The notes under the pieces: generated by a model
What the model saw: only the letters and a program-made list of their open reading frames with translations
Told to the model about the DNA's origin: nothing
The model's database searches: none
NCBI GenBank assembly: GCA_031273885.1
Contig: JAISRA010000031.1
Location: 1 to 12,144 of the forward strand
Length of the DNA stretch: 12,144 bases
Source of the DNA: Endomicrobium sp.
GTDB taxonomy: Bacteria; Elusimicrobiota; Endomicrobiia; Endomicrobiales; Endomicrobiaceae
Reading direction: 5' to 3'
Shown: in pieces, positions 1 through 6,339 of the stretch
Layout: each line of letters starts with the position of its first letter
Position numbering within the stretch: the first letter of the stretch is position 1
Translations under genes and position numbers: made by a program

Positions 1-106
1 ACACCTTTGTAATCGCTGCTGTCAATGTTGTTTTCCCATGATCTACGTGCCCTATTGTCCCTATGTTTACATGCGGTTTGCTCCTGTCAAATTTCCCTTT
101 TCCCAT
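1..106 (-). CDS. tuf: Elongation factor Tu, N-terminal part (gene runs off the left edge)
   Basis: EF-Tu is the GTPase that delivers aminoacyl-tRNA to the ribosome. Only the first 35 codons lie in the window. They begin [20 protein letters not shown] and continue straight into the P-loop GHVDHGKT (about residues 18-25), as in essentially all bacterial EF-Tu proteins. The start is ATG at 106-104, preceded by a purine-rich GGGGGAAG ribosome site at about 113-120 with a spacing suited to this start. It is the last visible member of a minus-strand operon with three tRNA genes; the tRNA-Thr gene ends 56 bases upstream of the ATG. The rest of the protein lies beyond the left edge, so completeness cannot be judged. 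Confidence 0.97.
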   Translation of the reverse strand, partial: MGKGKFDRSKPHVNIGTIGHVDHGKTTLTAAITKV

Positions 107-162
107 TTTTGTCTTCCCCCAAAAATCTCTACTATGATAGTATTTTATAATTCAAATAAATT

Positions 163-234
163 AGCCGAGGGCGGGAATTGAACCCGCGACCACCTCCTTA
201 CCAAGGAGATGCTCTACCACTGAGCCACCTCGGC
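163..234 (-). tRNA. tRNA-Thr, anticodon GGT
   Basis: A full cloverleaf can be folded. The 7-bp acceptor GCCGAGG/CCTCGGC is perfect, the D arm is GCTC/GAGC, the anticodon stem TCTCC/GGAGG closes the loop TTGGTAA, and the T arm is GCGGG-TTCAATT-CCCGC. The anticodon GGT reads ACC and ACT. The discriminator base is T and the CCA tail is not encoded, so it must be added by CCA-adding enzyme. This gene sits directly before tuf, as thrT does before tufB in E. coli. Confidence 0.96.
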
Positions 235-263
235 CGCCAAATAGGAAAACAAACAACCTGAAA

Positions 264-334
264 AGCGGGAGACGGGAATCGAACCCGCATGACCAGCTTG
301 GAAGGCTAGAGCACTGCCACTGTGCTACTCCCGC
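264..334 (-). tRNA. tRNA-Gly, anticodon TCC
   Basis: The 71-base cloverleaf has acceptor GCGGGAG/CTCCCGC, D arm GCAC/GTGC, anticodon stem CTAGC/GCTGG with loop CTTCCAA, and T arm GCGGG-TTCGATT-CCCGT. The anticodon TCC reads GGA and GGG. The discriminator is T, as in E. coli glycine tRNAs, and CCA is not encoded. It lies 29 bases upstream of tRNA-Thr and 16 bases downstream of tRNA-Tyr in the same transcription unit. Confidence 0.96.
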
Positions 335-350
335 AAATAAATTTTTTATA

Positions 351-433
351 TGGGGGCGGATGGATTTGAACCACCGAAGGGCAAGCCCGCCAGATTTACA
401 GTCTGGTGCATTAAACCACTCTGCCACACCCCC
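351..433 (-). tRNA. tRNA-Tyr, anticodon GTA
   Basis: This is an 83-base class II tRNA with the long variable arm expected for bacterial tRNA-Tyr. The acceptor GGGGGTG pairs with CGCCCCC. The anticodon stem CCAGA/TCTGG closes loop CTGTAAA with anticodon GTA, and the T arm is GGTGG-TTCAAAT-CCATC. The discriminator is A and CCA is not encoded. It is the first tRNA of the operon, beginning about 100 bases downstream of the predicted promoter. Confidence 0.96.
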
Positions 434-532
434 CAGATAATTAACTTGAATCGCTTATATTAACTAAAAAAATAAGAGAGCTGTAGCTGTATGCTTGAAC
501 CAAGTTTACTAAATTATATTATAATTCCGCTA

Positions 533-561
533 ACTATATAAAAAAATATTAATTTTGTCAA
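533..561 (-). promoter_or_regulatory. Sigma-70 promoter of the tRNA-Tyr-Gly-Thr-tuf operon
   Basis: On the minus strand a perfect -35 hexamer TTGACA (561-556) is followed by a 17-base spacer and TATAGT (538-533), five of six matches to the -10 consensus. Transcription should begin near 526, giving a leader of roughly 90 bases before tRNA-Tyr. The leader contains no fourth tRNA, although the E. coli cluster has a thrU gene at this place. It has a T-loop-like GGTTCAA (near 490-500) without flanking stems, and a short AACTTG...CAAGTT pairing possibility. This is the best promoter in the window, in keeping with a stable-RNA operon. Confidence 0.85.
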
Positions 562-603
562 ATATTTACCATGCGAATGATTTGAATTTTTCCAAAAAAA
601 TTT

Positions 604-816
604 TTAAAAAAATAAATCTCTTTCAAGTAAAGAAACTGCAAATAAAGATATAAAATATTCCCACTGTAGTTTATCGAAATTGGCATAAACGTTCATACAA
701 AACGGCTTAAAAAGCACTGTGCAAACAAACCAAACTGGACATATTAAGGTTTTTTCAACAAATTTTGATTCTGTGTGTGAACCAACCTGAGGAATACAGA
801 AGAACAAACCCACCAT
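604..816 (-). pseudogene. Fragment of an unrecognised hydrophobic protein, probably decayed
   Basis: A 70-codon open frame starts with ATG at 816 and encodes a hydrophobic, aromatic-rich peptide with two possible membrane segments (about residues 24-44 and 52-66). I do not recognise the family. It has no convincing ribosome site: only GGTGG lies near the ATG, and it falls inside the frame. The surrounding DNA has no open frame, and the stop falls in a poly-A/T tract just before the tRNA operon promoter. It is most likely the surviving piece of a larger membrane protein gene, but chance is not excluded. Confidence 0.25.
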
Positions 817-938
817 AAATATTATACCAAATAGTATATAAATTGAATTTTTTGTTTTTGATCAATACTAAAGTCCAATCACAAAAATTATATAATCGAT
901 TATTGATGTCAAATTAACGGAGTAGCCAACTGAGATTA

Positions 939-970
939 TGTATAATTTATATAGTAATATAAATTATACA
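939..970. repeat. Perfect 14-bp palindrome with a 4-base loop
   Basis: The left arm tgtataatttatat (939-952) and its exact reverse complement (957-970) flank the loop agta. The arms are almost entirely A/T, so a hairpin could form on either strand, but no T-run typical of an intrinsic terminator follows directly. It sits between the minus-strand fragment at 604-816 and the plus-strand remnant starting near 987. It could mark a boundary between them or be the footprint of a mobile element. Its role is unknown. Confidence 0.8.
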
Positions 971-986
971 CTTTACTTTTACGTAA

Positions 987-1535
987 AACCTGAATATACG
1001 AAAAAATTTATTTTCAACCAATGGTATAGAAAATTCTTATGAAGCAAAAAATACTTCTATAAATATAAATAAAAAACAGAAATTAAGGAAATTATTTTAT
1101 CTGCTTCATATAAAGCGCTTATTATAAACTTTACATATCAATACCCAAAATGACGATTTGAGTGACTTATGGGCACCAAAAATGGGCGAGGTAGAAGCTT
1201 CATCAATAGAAAAAGATCAAAAAGAGCTAGTATAGGCACTAGTTTATCAAAAATAAATTGGAACAACACAAGAATGTATCTATAGTATTGCAAGCTATCA
1301 ATACGGAAGAGAAGAGACGATATTATTAAAACAACTTTAGTTCTTTGGATTTTAAAATGTTTAAAATGTATATAGAATTCAAAAAGACAAAGGATTTATA
1401 AATATATTGTCTTGCGAAAATGAAAGTAAAACTATTTTAAGCAATTTAACCTTAAAATTTCAAACATTATTATGTTATTATGTTTATGTTCAAATGATTC
1501 GAAATACGGTAACGGTAATGGTAATTGATAAATGA
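987..1535 (+). pseudogene. Unrecognised plus-strand gene remnant upstream of mtaB
   Basis: Protein-like segments follow one another in changing plus-strand frames. An open stretch runs from 987 to about 1127. Next comes NDDLSDLWAPKMGEVEASSI (about 1149-1208), followed by KDQKELV and then stops near 1230-1255. Then come GTTQECIYSIASYQYGREE (about 1260-1320), DFKMFKMYIEFKKTKD (about 1348-1395), and finally 56 codons open from 1365 to a TGA at 1533-1535. That last stop overlaps the mtaB start as ATGA, the usual geometry of coupled genes, which suggests an upstream neighbour that has since broken. Frameshifts and stops are required throughout, so it is not an intact gene. I do not recognise the family. 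Confidence 0.35.
1446..1473 (+). promoter_or_regulatory. Possible promoter for mtaB
   Basis: TTAACC (1446-1451), a 16-base spacer and TATTAT (1468-1473) could drive mtaB, with a start near 1480 and a leader of about 50 bases. The -35 box matches only four of six positions, and the DNA is so AT-rich that chance -10 boxes are common. It is offered because mtaB has no intact gene upstream to supply read-through. Confidence 0.25.
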
Positions 1536-2719
1536 AAAAATATTATGTACTCTCTTTTGGTTGCAAAGTAAATCAGTACGAGTCGCAGCTTATTTCTGAA
1601 AAATTTCAAAATGACAATTTTGAACGCGGGAAAAATCCGGAAGACTCCGATATTATTATTTTTAATTCCTGCACCATAACGGAAAAAGCCGACAAAAAAT
1701 GTGAATATTTTTTAAGAAAAGTCTCAGAACTGCCAAATAAACCAAAAATAATGCTTACAGGCTGTCTCGCAAAAAATAAAAATATCAACATTAGAAAATT
1801 ATTCCCAAACATTGAAATAATAGAAGACAAAACAAAACTTTTTAGCAATCCTCAAAACCAAACTGTTTCAGGCTTTAACAAACACTCAAGAGCATTTTTA
1901 AAAATACAAGACGGATGCAACAGCTTTTGCAGTTATTGCATAGTGCCTTACGTCAGAAATATTCTTTGGAGCAAACCTGAAAATGAAATTCTTTCGGAAA
2001 TTATAAACTTCTCAAAAAGAGGATATTCTGAAATAGTTTTAACAGGAGTAAATATAGGCAAATACAACGGAGAACTTTCTCACCTACTTAAAAAAATAGT
2101 TCAAATTCCTTTAGATTTCAGAGTACGTATTTCATCCATAGAATTAAATGAGATTGACAACAAATTAATAGAGCTCCTTCAAACAAATCCTGAAAAGATA
2201 TGCTGTCATCTGCATATACCGTTGCAATCTGGAAGCGATGAAATTATACAACAAATGAACAGAACATATTCAACAAAAATATTTGAGAAAAAAGTAAATA
2301 AAACAATACTTGCACTGCCTGAATTAGCGCTTACTACAGATATCATCACTGGATTTCCAGGAGAAACTTTGAAACATCATAAAGAAACATGCAACTTTAT
2401 AATACGAAATCCATTTGCGAGATTGCATATCTTCAGATACTCAGACAGAACTGGCACAAAGGCCTCAATGTTTACAAATAAAATCCATGCACATGAAATA
2501 AAAAACAGATCAAAAGACCTATTCGAAATAGATTCTATAAAAAGAAAAGATTTTTTAAACAAAAATATAGGAAAAAAAAGGAAAGCAGTTAAGATAGGGA
2601 AAAGCAAAGCTCTGACAGATAACTATATAACTGTTCAAAAACAAAGTGAAATCAGCGAATCTACAAAACAACACAGAGGTATTTTTGAAGTTGAAATTAC
2701 AGATACTTCCAAAATCTAA
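1532..2719 (+). CDS. mtaB: tRNA (N6-L-threonylcarbamoyladenosine(37)-C2)-methylthiotransferase MtaB
   Basis: MtaB is a radical-SAM enzyme with two iron-sulfur clusters. It adds a methylthio group to t6A at position 37 of ANN-decoding tRNAs, giving ms2t6A. The 395-residue product has the N-terminal UPF0004 domain with its three cluster cysteines (C11 in FGCKVNQYES, C47 in FNSCTIT, C78 in LTGCLAK). A radical-SAM core follows with C129-x3-C133-x2-C136 (DGCNSFCSYC). Further family blocks are HLHIPLQSGS, TDIITGFPGE and SDRTGTKA. GCKVNQYE points to MtaB rather than MiaB or RimO. It is somewhat shorter than I expect for the family (about 430), mainly in a reduced C-terminal TRAM-like region. Two local oddities are RN instead of the usual RG after the SAM cysteines, and HIFRYS where HVFPYS is usual. 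There is no clear Shine-Dalgarno sequence; a degenerate GGTAAC/GGTAAT/GGTAAT run precedes the ATG. The gene stands alone on the plus strand between decayed regions. Confidence 0.9.
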   Translation: MKKYYVLSFGCKVNQYESQLISEKFQNDNFERGKNPEDSDIIIFNSCTITEKADKKCEYFLRKVSELPNKPKIMLTGCLAKNKNINIRKLFPNIEIIEDKTKLFSNPQNQTVSGFNKHSRAFLKIQDGCNSFCSYCIVPYVRNILWSKPENEILSEIINFSKRGYSEIVLTGVNIGKYNGELSHLLKKIVQIPLDFRVRISSIELNEIDNKLIELLQTNPEKICCHLHIPLQSGSDEIIQQMNRTYSTKIFEKKVNKTILALPELALTTDIITGFPGETLKHHKETCNFIIRNPFARLHIFRYSDRTGTKASMFTNKIHAHEIKNRSKDLFEIDSIKRKDFLNKNIGKKRKAVKIGKSKALTDNYITVQKQSEISESTKQHRGIFEVEITDTSKI

Positions 2720-2912
2720 ACTTTTAATCCACAAATAATTCTTAAACCATATTAATATTTCTAGACAAATATTTTTATTAAGTGAATGTAATAAAATTTT
2801 TACTTTTCGAGATTTGAGAAAATCTGCTACTATAAAATTATACCTGTACTTTAATCACAATTTTGTTTTTATACTAAACAAAACTTAAACGTGCTATTAA
2901 GCAACAATTTTG

Positions 2913-2938
2913 ACGGTACTAAAAAACGGTACTAAAAA
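2913..2938. repeat. Perfect 13-bp tandem duplication
   Basis: Acggtactaaaaa occurs twice in direct succession (2913-2925 and 2926-2938) with no mismatch. It lies in the non-coding stretch downstream of mtaB and looks like a recent replication-slippage event. Confidence 0.9.
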
Positions 2939-3320
2939 TTTGAATTTATTATATTTTTTCAATATGAGTGAAAAATGAAGAAGCTAACAACAGCATAATT
3001 AATATATTGCAACTTTTACGCAATTTATGTTAACCATCATAACGATATAGTTCAGTTTATACGCACATTCTCCTATGGAGGCATAATTATGAGCCAATTA
3101 AGGTAAAGAAGCGAATGTAAAAAGATGATTCTGTTTTTGTGCCTTTACACAATATTCGGTCTTTCTCCTCTTTCTTTTTAAAATCTGTATACCCCACACA
3201 CTCCTCTATTGAGGATCTCTATCTGCTATACCGGTACTTCCATTTTTATCACTCTAGCAATATATGAATATTAAAACTTCATTTTTTAAATTTCAATATC
3301 TTTGAGAAATCCCTCTACAC

Positions 3321-3338
3321 TGCCAGCAGTGCCAGCAG
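3321..3338. repeat. Perfect 9-bp tandem duplication
   Basis: Tgccagcag is repeated back to back (3321-3329, 3330-3338). It is unusually GC-rich for its surroundings, so chance is less likely than for A/T repeats. It falls within a scrap of minus-strand reading frame, where it would add three residues. Confidence 0.85.
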
Positions 3339-3804
3339 AATGAATAACACTAAAAACATAGTAGGAACAATTATTCCCACATTATAGCGTATTTATTAAT
3401 GCGCTTCATTGTTAAGAGCGACATGGGGGAATATGCATGAGAAGTGAGAAGAATGTACAGAAAAACTGCTCTATAAATAAATAACAAACGAAATGATCAC
3501 AATTTTGATAGCATGTTCGGAATTAACAACTAAAATCTTTCTACATTCAAATATTTCCTTTTGAAACTAAAGTTGGTTCTGCTAATAATCTCAAGAACTA
3601 GTTTAAACATTTCTAATGTTACTTTAGCTGTCTGTGTGGTTGGGGTACGTGTTAACTTCAATTGCATTACAGAACATATTTGCTACAATCCATCATAAAC
3701 TTTATTCTGTTTGCAACTATCTACATAACTAACCGTAATGAATGAAGATAAAGTATAAATTTAGCAATAATAAAAGTCATTTTACGTTCACACCATTTTA
3801 GAGA

Positions 3805-4361
3805 TTATTTTCTCTTTGAATTATCTTTTTGTACAATCACACTAACCTGAATATTTTCACAAGTATAATCTACCTTGGCACATGTGTACTTTTCTTTGCA
3901 GTACAACTTCATTTCATTGTTTAATAGTTCTGGAATACATTTTATGAATTCCTCTTTTTTACAAAATTATTTGTTAAAAAATCAGAGTTTTTTACTTTCA
4001 AGTTCAATTGCTCTATCAATTTATTAACAACATTATTTTCCTTTTATGCTTTTATCTTATACAAAAAATTTTATCAATATTTTTTGTATAAGATTAACAT
4101 TCTTGATTATTTTTTCTATGAAACCATTCATATCATAAGGAGTTAAATTACTTCTATCTTGGTTAAATTTTGTTTTAGTTAAAACAAAATTTATCAGTGA
4201 ATCAAAACTTCTTATTTTTCCACGAACTAAAAGAATCATCCTTTCTCATTTTCGAGATCTAGATATCGTTCTTTTTGCCTAACAAACAATCCTATTTTAA
4301 TGATTCCAATAAATATATTCTTAACAACATGAACAATAATGCCGCCCTTTCCCATTTCCAT
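3805..4361 (-). pseudogene. Remnant of a two-component sensor histidine kinase, frameshifted and truncated
   Basis: Four minus-strand segments in shifting frames read in kinase order. Segment A (4361-4236) has GKGGIIVHVVKNIFIGIIKI, resembling a HisKA H-box with phospho-accepting His, and ends at TGA. Segment B (4239-4057) resembles the second dimerisation helix (LTPYDMNGFIEKIIKNV) and ends inside an inverted repeat. Segment C (4043-3942) holds NNVVNKLIEQLNLKVKNSDF. Segment D (3966-3805) has EEFIKCIPELLNNEMKLY, close to the N-box ELLNNA-K, then VSVIVQKDNSK, similar to the start of the D-box, and stops there. The C to D shift falls in a six-A run. The glycine-rich ATP-lid boxes, any sensor region and an intact start are missing. 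The identification rests on motif order only. An unrelated dead gene is possible, but an intact protein is not. Confidence 0.45.
4054..4094. repeat. Perfect 16-bp inverted repeat, 9-base loop
   Basis: Atcttatacaaaaaat (4054-4069) and its exact reverse complement (4079-4094) flank tttatcaat. On the minus strand the first arm encodes NLIQK of the kinase remnant, and the second arm is an inverted copy of the same bases that introduces the stop codon. It is not followed by a clean T-run, so I favour a local inverted duplication over an intrinsic terminator. Confidence 0.85.
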
Positions 4362-4920
4362 TAAAAATTTGTTTTAATTTTTTCGTATTCGTGGAAGCAT
4401 CTGTATTTTCTTTTTTATCACAGCATAAGTAAGTAAGCCCACGCTAAACTAACATCATAAATCTACATAGCTCCCCCGTCATAGCGGACATATACAGGCC
4501 TTAAAAATCTGCCCAACTTCTAGGTTTTACATCTTGTAACCGAAAAATATTCAACTTTACTTTTTGCAGGAAGTAAATCCTATCGATATCCTCCTATCTG
4601 GATTTTCCTTTGTTGATTGAGATTAAACTTTTGATATAATACCTCTATACATTTTTTCTGATTATTTTTTATTTATAGTCAAAAATCATTCTTTTATTAC
4701 TCATTATTATAATTATAATATATTAATTAAAAGCTCGAGACAGTGTTTTCAAGAACTGCTTTGTCGATACACAAATATTCTGAAAAATTTATTAACCTGT
4801 AAAAGTTTTTTAAATATTTCATAAACAGTTCCTAAGAATTTTTATTAAGCTCTACAAACATATCCCTTTAAAAATCATTTATATATTCTAAAATTTAATA
4901 TATGAAAATGACAACTTACT
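4362..4920. other. Intergenic stretch without an intact gene
   Basis: The part next to the kinase remnant contains minus-strand scraps that could be its upstream portion, for example DIDRIYFLQKVKLNIFRLQD near 4530-4600. All are interrupted, and I cannot place a sensor domain. The part next to nnrD is almost pure A/T. It has one weak all-A/T inverted repeat, atatatt at 4881-4887 against aatatat at 4897-4903, about 20 bases after the nnrD stop on the minus strand. That could mark the end of the operon transcript but is too weak to call a terminator. Confidence 0.4.
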
Positions 4921-5778
4921 TTATAATAATTTTGAAAATAATTGTTTAACTGCATAGCAAATACTTTCAGCAATATCACTTGAAATAACACCTGCTTGAC
5001 CTTTATCACTTTCCGCTGCCTTTCCTGCGATACCGTGCACGAAAACCGCAAATTTTACGGCTTCAAATATATCATCTGTAATATTTACAAAGGAAGCTAT
5101 TACACCACTTAATACATCGCCGCTACCGGCAGTTGCCATGGCAGGGGTACCTGTATTATTTATATATATCTTCTTATCTGAAACTACGAGTGTATTATTG
5201 CCCTTTAAAACACACAACAGAGAATTTTCTTTTGCAAACTCTGAAACTACTTTCTCTCTGTTATTCTTTACTATATCACTTTTTATATCTAAAAGTTTAG
5301 AGAATTCTCCCAAATGAGGTGTTACTATAAGTTTAGCTCTTACATTTTTTAGTTCATCTGAAACACAATTAAAACAGGCAAGTCCCGAAGCATCTAAAAC
5401 AACAGGAATATCTATTGAAGAAAGAATTTTCTTAATAAACTCACGCAAAACATTATTGTCCACTTTTAAGCCAGGGCCTATTACAATTGATGAAATTTTT
5501 CTAGATTTTATAAAATCAATAATATCAGAAGCTGTTTTATATATAAAAAACATTATTTCAGGTTTTGAAATTGCGCAAACTTGATTTAAAAACTCATTTT
5601 TAACGGCATAAGTTACAAGACCAGCTCCTGAACGTAATGCTCCTAAACATGCTAGTATGCCTGCTCCAGGCATAGTTTTAGAACCTGCTATTATCAACAC
5701 ATGGCCAAACTCATACTTATGGCTATCAGGTTTTCTTTTTAAATTTAAAATAAATTTTTTAATTTCTTGTTTTTTCAT
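4921..5778 (-). CDS. nnrD: ADP-dependent (S)-NAD(P)H-hydrate dehydratase
   Basis: NnrD repairs hydrated NADH and NADPH (NADHX, NADPHX), using ADP as phosphate donor in bacteria. The product has the ribokinase-like YjeF C-terminal fold. The N-terminal glycine-rich part is GHVLIIAGSKTMPGAGILAC (about residues 25-45), followed by IGPGL, VLDASGL and VTPHLGEF. The signature MATAGSGDVLSGVIA has its catalytic Asp near residue 221. It lacks the N-terminal epimerase (NnrE) domain that is fused to this one in many bacteria, so the epimerase must be encoded elsewhere or be absent. I chose the ATG at 5778, 8 bases after the acpS stop. A TTG at 5790, overlapping that stop, would add four residues; neither start has a clear ribosome site. 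It is the last gene of the operon, and the acpS-nnrD pairing occurs in many bacteria. Confidence 0.9.
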   Translation of the reverse strand: MKKQEIKKFILNLKRKPDSHKYEFGHVLIIAGSKTMPGAGILACLGALRSGAGLVTYAVKNEFLNQVCAISKPEIMFFIYKTASDIIDFIKSRKISSIVIGPGLKVDNNVLREFIKKILSSIDIPVVLDASGLACFNCVSDELKNVRAKLIVTPHLGEFSKLLDIKSDIVKNNREKVVSEFAKENSLLCVLKGNNTLVVSDKKIYINNTGTPAMATAGSGDVLSGVIASFVNITDDIFEAVKFAVFVHGIAGKAAESDKGQAGVISSDIAESICYAVKQLFSKLL

Positions 5779-5786
5779 AAAGTATT

Positions 5787-6122
5787 TCAAAATACTATTG
5801 CAACAGCAACTACATATTTATCGGTATGTGATAAAGAAACATCTATCTTTTTATATTTTTTATTTTTAATATAGACTTGCGGTTTTCCGTCCCAGTCATT
5901 TTGAATAGAAACATCTATAACGGTAAGTTTTTTATTTTTAGCGATCAGAGCTTTCCAAACAGCTTCTTTTGCTGCAAAACGAACCGCTAAATGCTGAGCT
6001 GCATTTTTTTTAGGTAAAGAATAAAATATTTCTTCTTTTGAGAAAATGCGTCTTAGATATTCTTTATCTTTTATATATTTATTAAACCTTTTAACTTCTT
6101 CTATATCAATACCTATATTCAT
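5787..6122 (-). CDS. acpS: Holo-[acyl-carrier-protein] synthase
   Basis: AcpS moves 4'-phosphopantetheine from coenzyme A to a serine of acyl carrier protein, activating it for fatty-acid synthesis. The 111-residue product has the usual length. The metal-binding Asp is D6 in MNIGIDIEEV, and the second metal ligand is E53 in RFAAKEAVWKA. The C-terminal family blocks G-K-P and SLSHTDKYVVAVA are present. The ATG at 6122 has a ribosome site GGAG (6130-6133) 7 bases upstream. Unlike the rest of the operon, it is set off from the preceding gene (glmS) by 217 bases, in which a weak promoter can be proposed. It is adjacent to nnrD and may be translationally coupled to it. Confidence 0.95.
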   Translation of the reverse strand: MNIGIDIEEVKRFNKYIKDKEYLRRIFSKEEIFYSLPKKNAAQHLAVRFAAKEAVWKALIAKNKKLTVIDVSIQNDWDGKPQVYIKNKKYKKIDVSLSHTDKYVVAVAIVF

Positions 6123-6177
6123 TTTGACACTCCAACAAACTACATAAGTTGTTTAACTCTCCCAGCCAAAGCTTAAA

Positions 6178-6206
6178 TTTATACGATTCCAAAATAAAAA
6201 AAACAA
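6178..6206 (-). promoter_or_regulatory. Possible internal promoter for acpS-nnrD
   Basis: In the 217-base glmS-acpS gap, TTGTTT (6206-6201), a 17-base spacer and TATAAA (6183-6178) fit the spacing of a sigma-70 promoter, with a start near 6171. The -35 box matches only three of six bases, so this is tentative. The rest of the gap holds no gene. An imperfect hairpin, about AACAACT/AGTTTGTT around 6134-6153, lies just before the acpS ribosome site. Confidence 0.25.
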
Positions 6207-6339
6207 CAGTTTACAATACTTTTAATTTATACCTTAATATAACTTTGTGCAGACTTCGTCATTTAGAGTTAAGGATAAAATTTGTTAACAACGTGCAAAT
6301 AGTCGAGAAGCATAGTAAATTCAAAATCCGAAATACAAT

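Larger units (their letters stand above)
2720..3804. other. Non-coding, decayed stretch with short coding-like scraps
   Basis: No intact gene is visible in this 1.1 kb. On the plus strand a good ribosome site GGAGG (3077-3081) lies 7 bases before an ATG (3089), but only five codons follow before TAA. The same frame then runs on through a signal-peptide-like stretch, KKMILFLCLYTIFGLSPLSF, to a stop near 3180. On the minus strand, scraps such as VIHSAGTAGSVEGFLKDIEI (ending near 3290) and TAKVTLEMFKLVLEIISRTN (about 3570-3630) look protein-like but end in stops. I cannot assign a family to any of them. The pattern suggests one or more dead genes, but AT-rich chance frames cannot be excluded. 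Confidence 0.45.

Noticed and set aside
161..427. 88-codon minus-strand frame over the tRNA genes
   Set aside because: The interval is fully explained by three well-folded tRNA genes.
434..532. Possible fourth tRNA (Thr-TGT) in the operon leader
   Set aside because: A T-loop-like GGTTCAA is present, but no acceptor, D or anticodon stems can be paired around it.
4881..4903. Intrinsic terminator after nnrD
   Set aside because: The only inverted repeat has a 7-bp all-A/T stem and no clear following T-run on the transcript, so it is too weak to call.
2720..4920. CRISPR array, prophage or insertion sequence in the gene-poor stretch
   Set aside because: There is no regular repeat-spacer pattern, no transposase-like motif and no paired terminal repeats. 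Short duplications and broken frames fit gene decay better.
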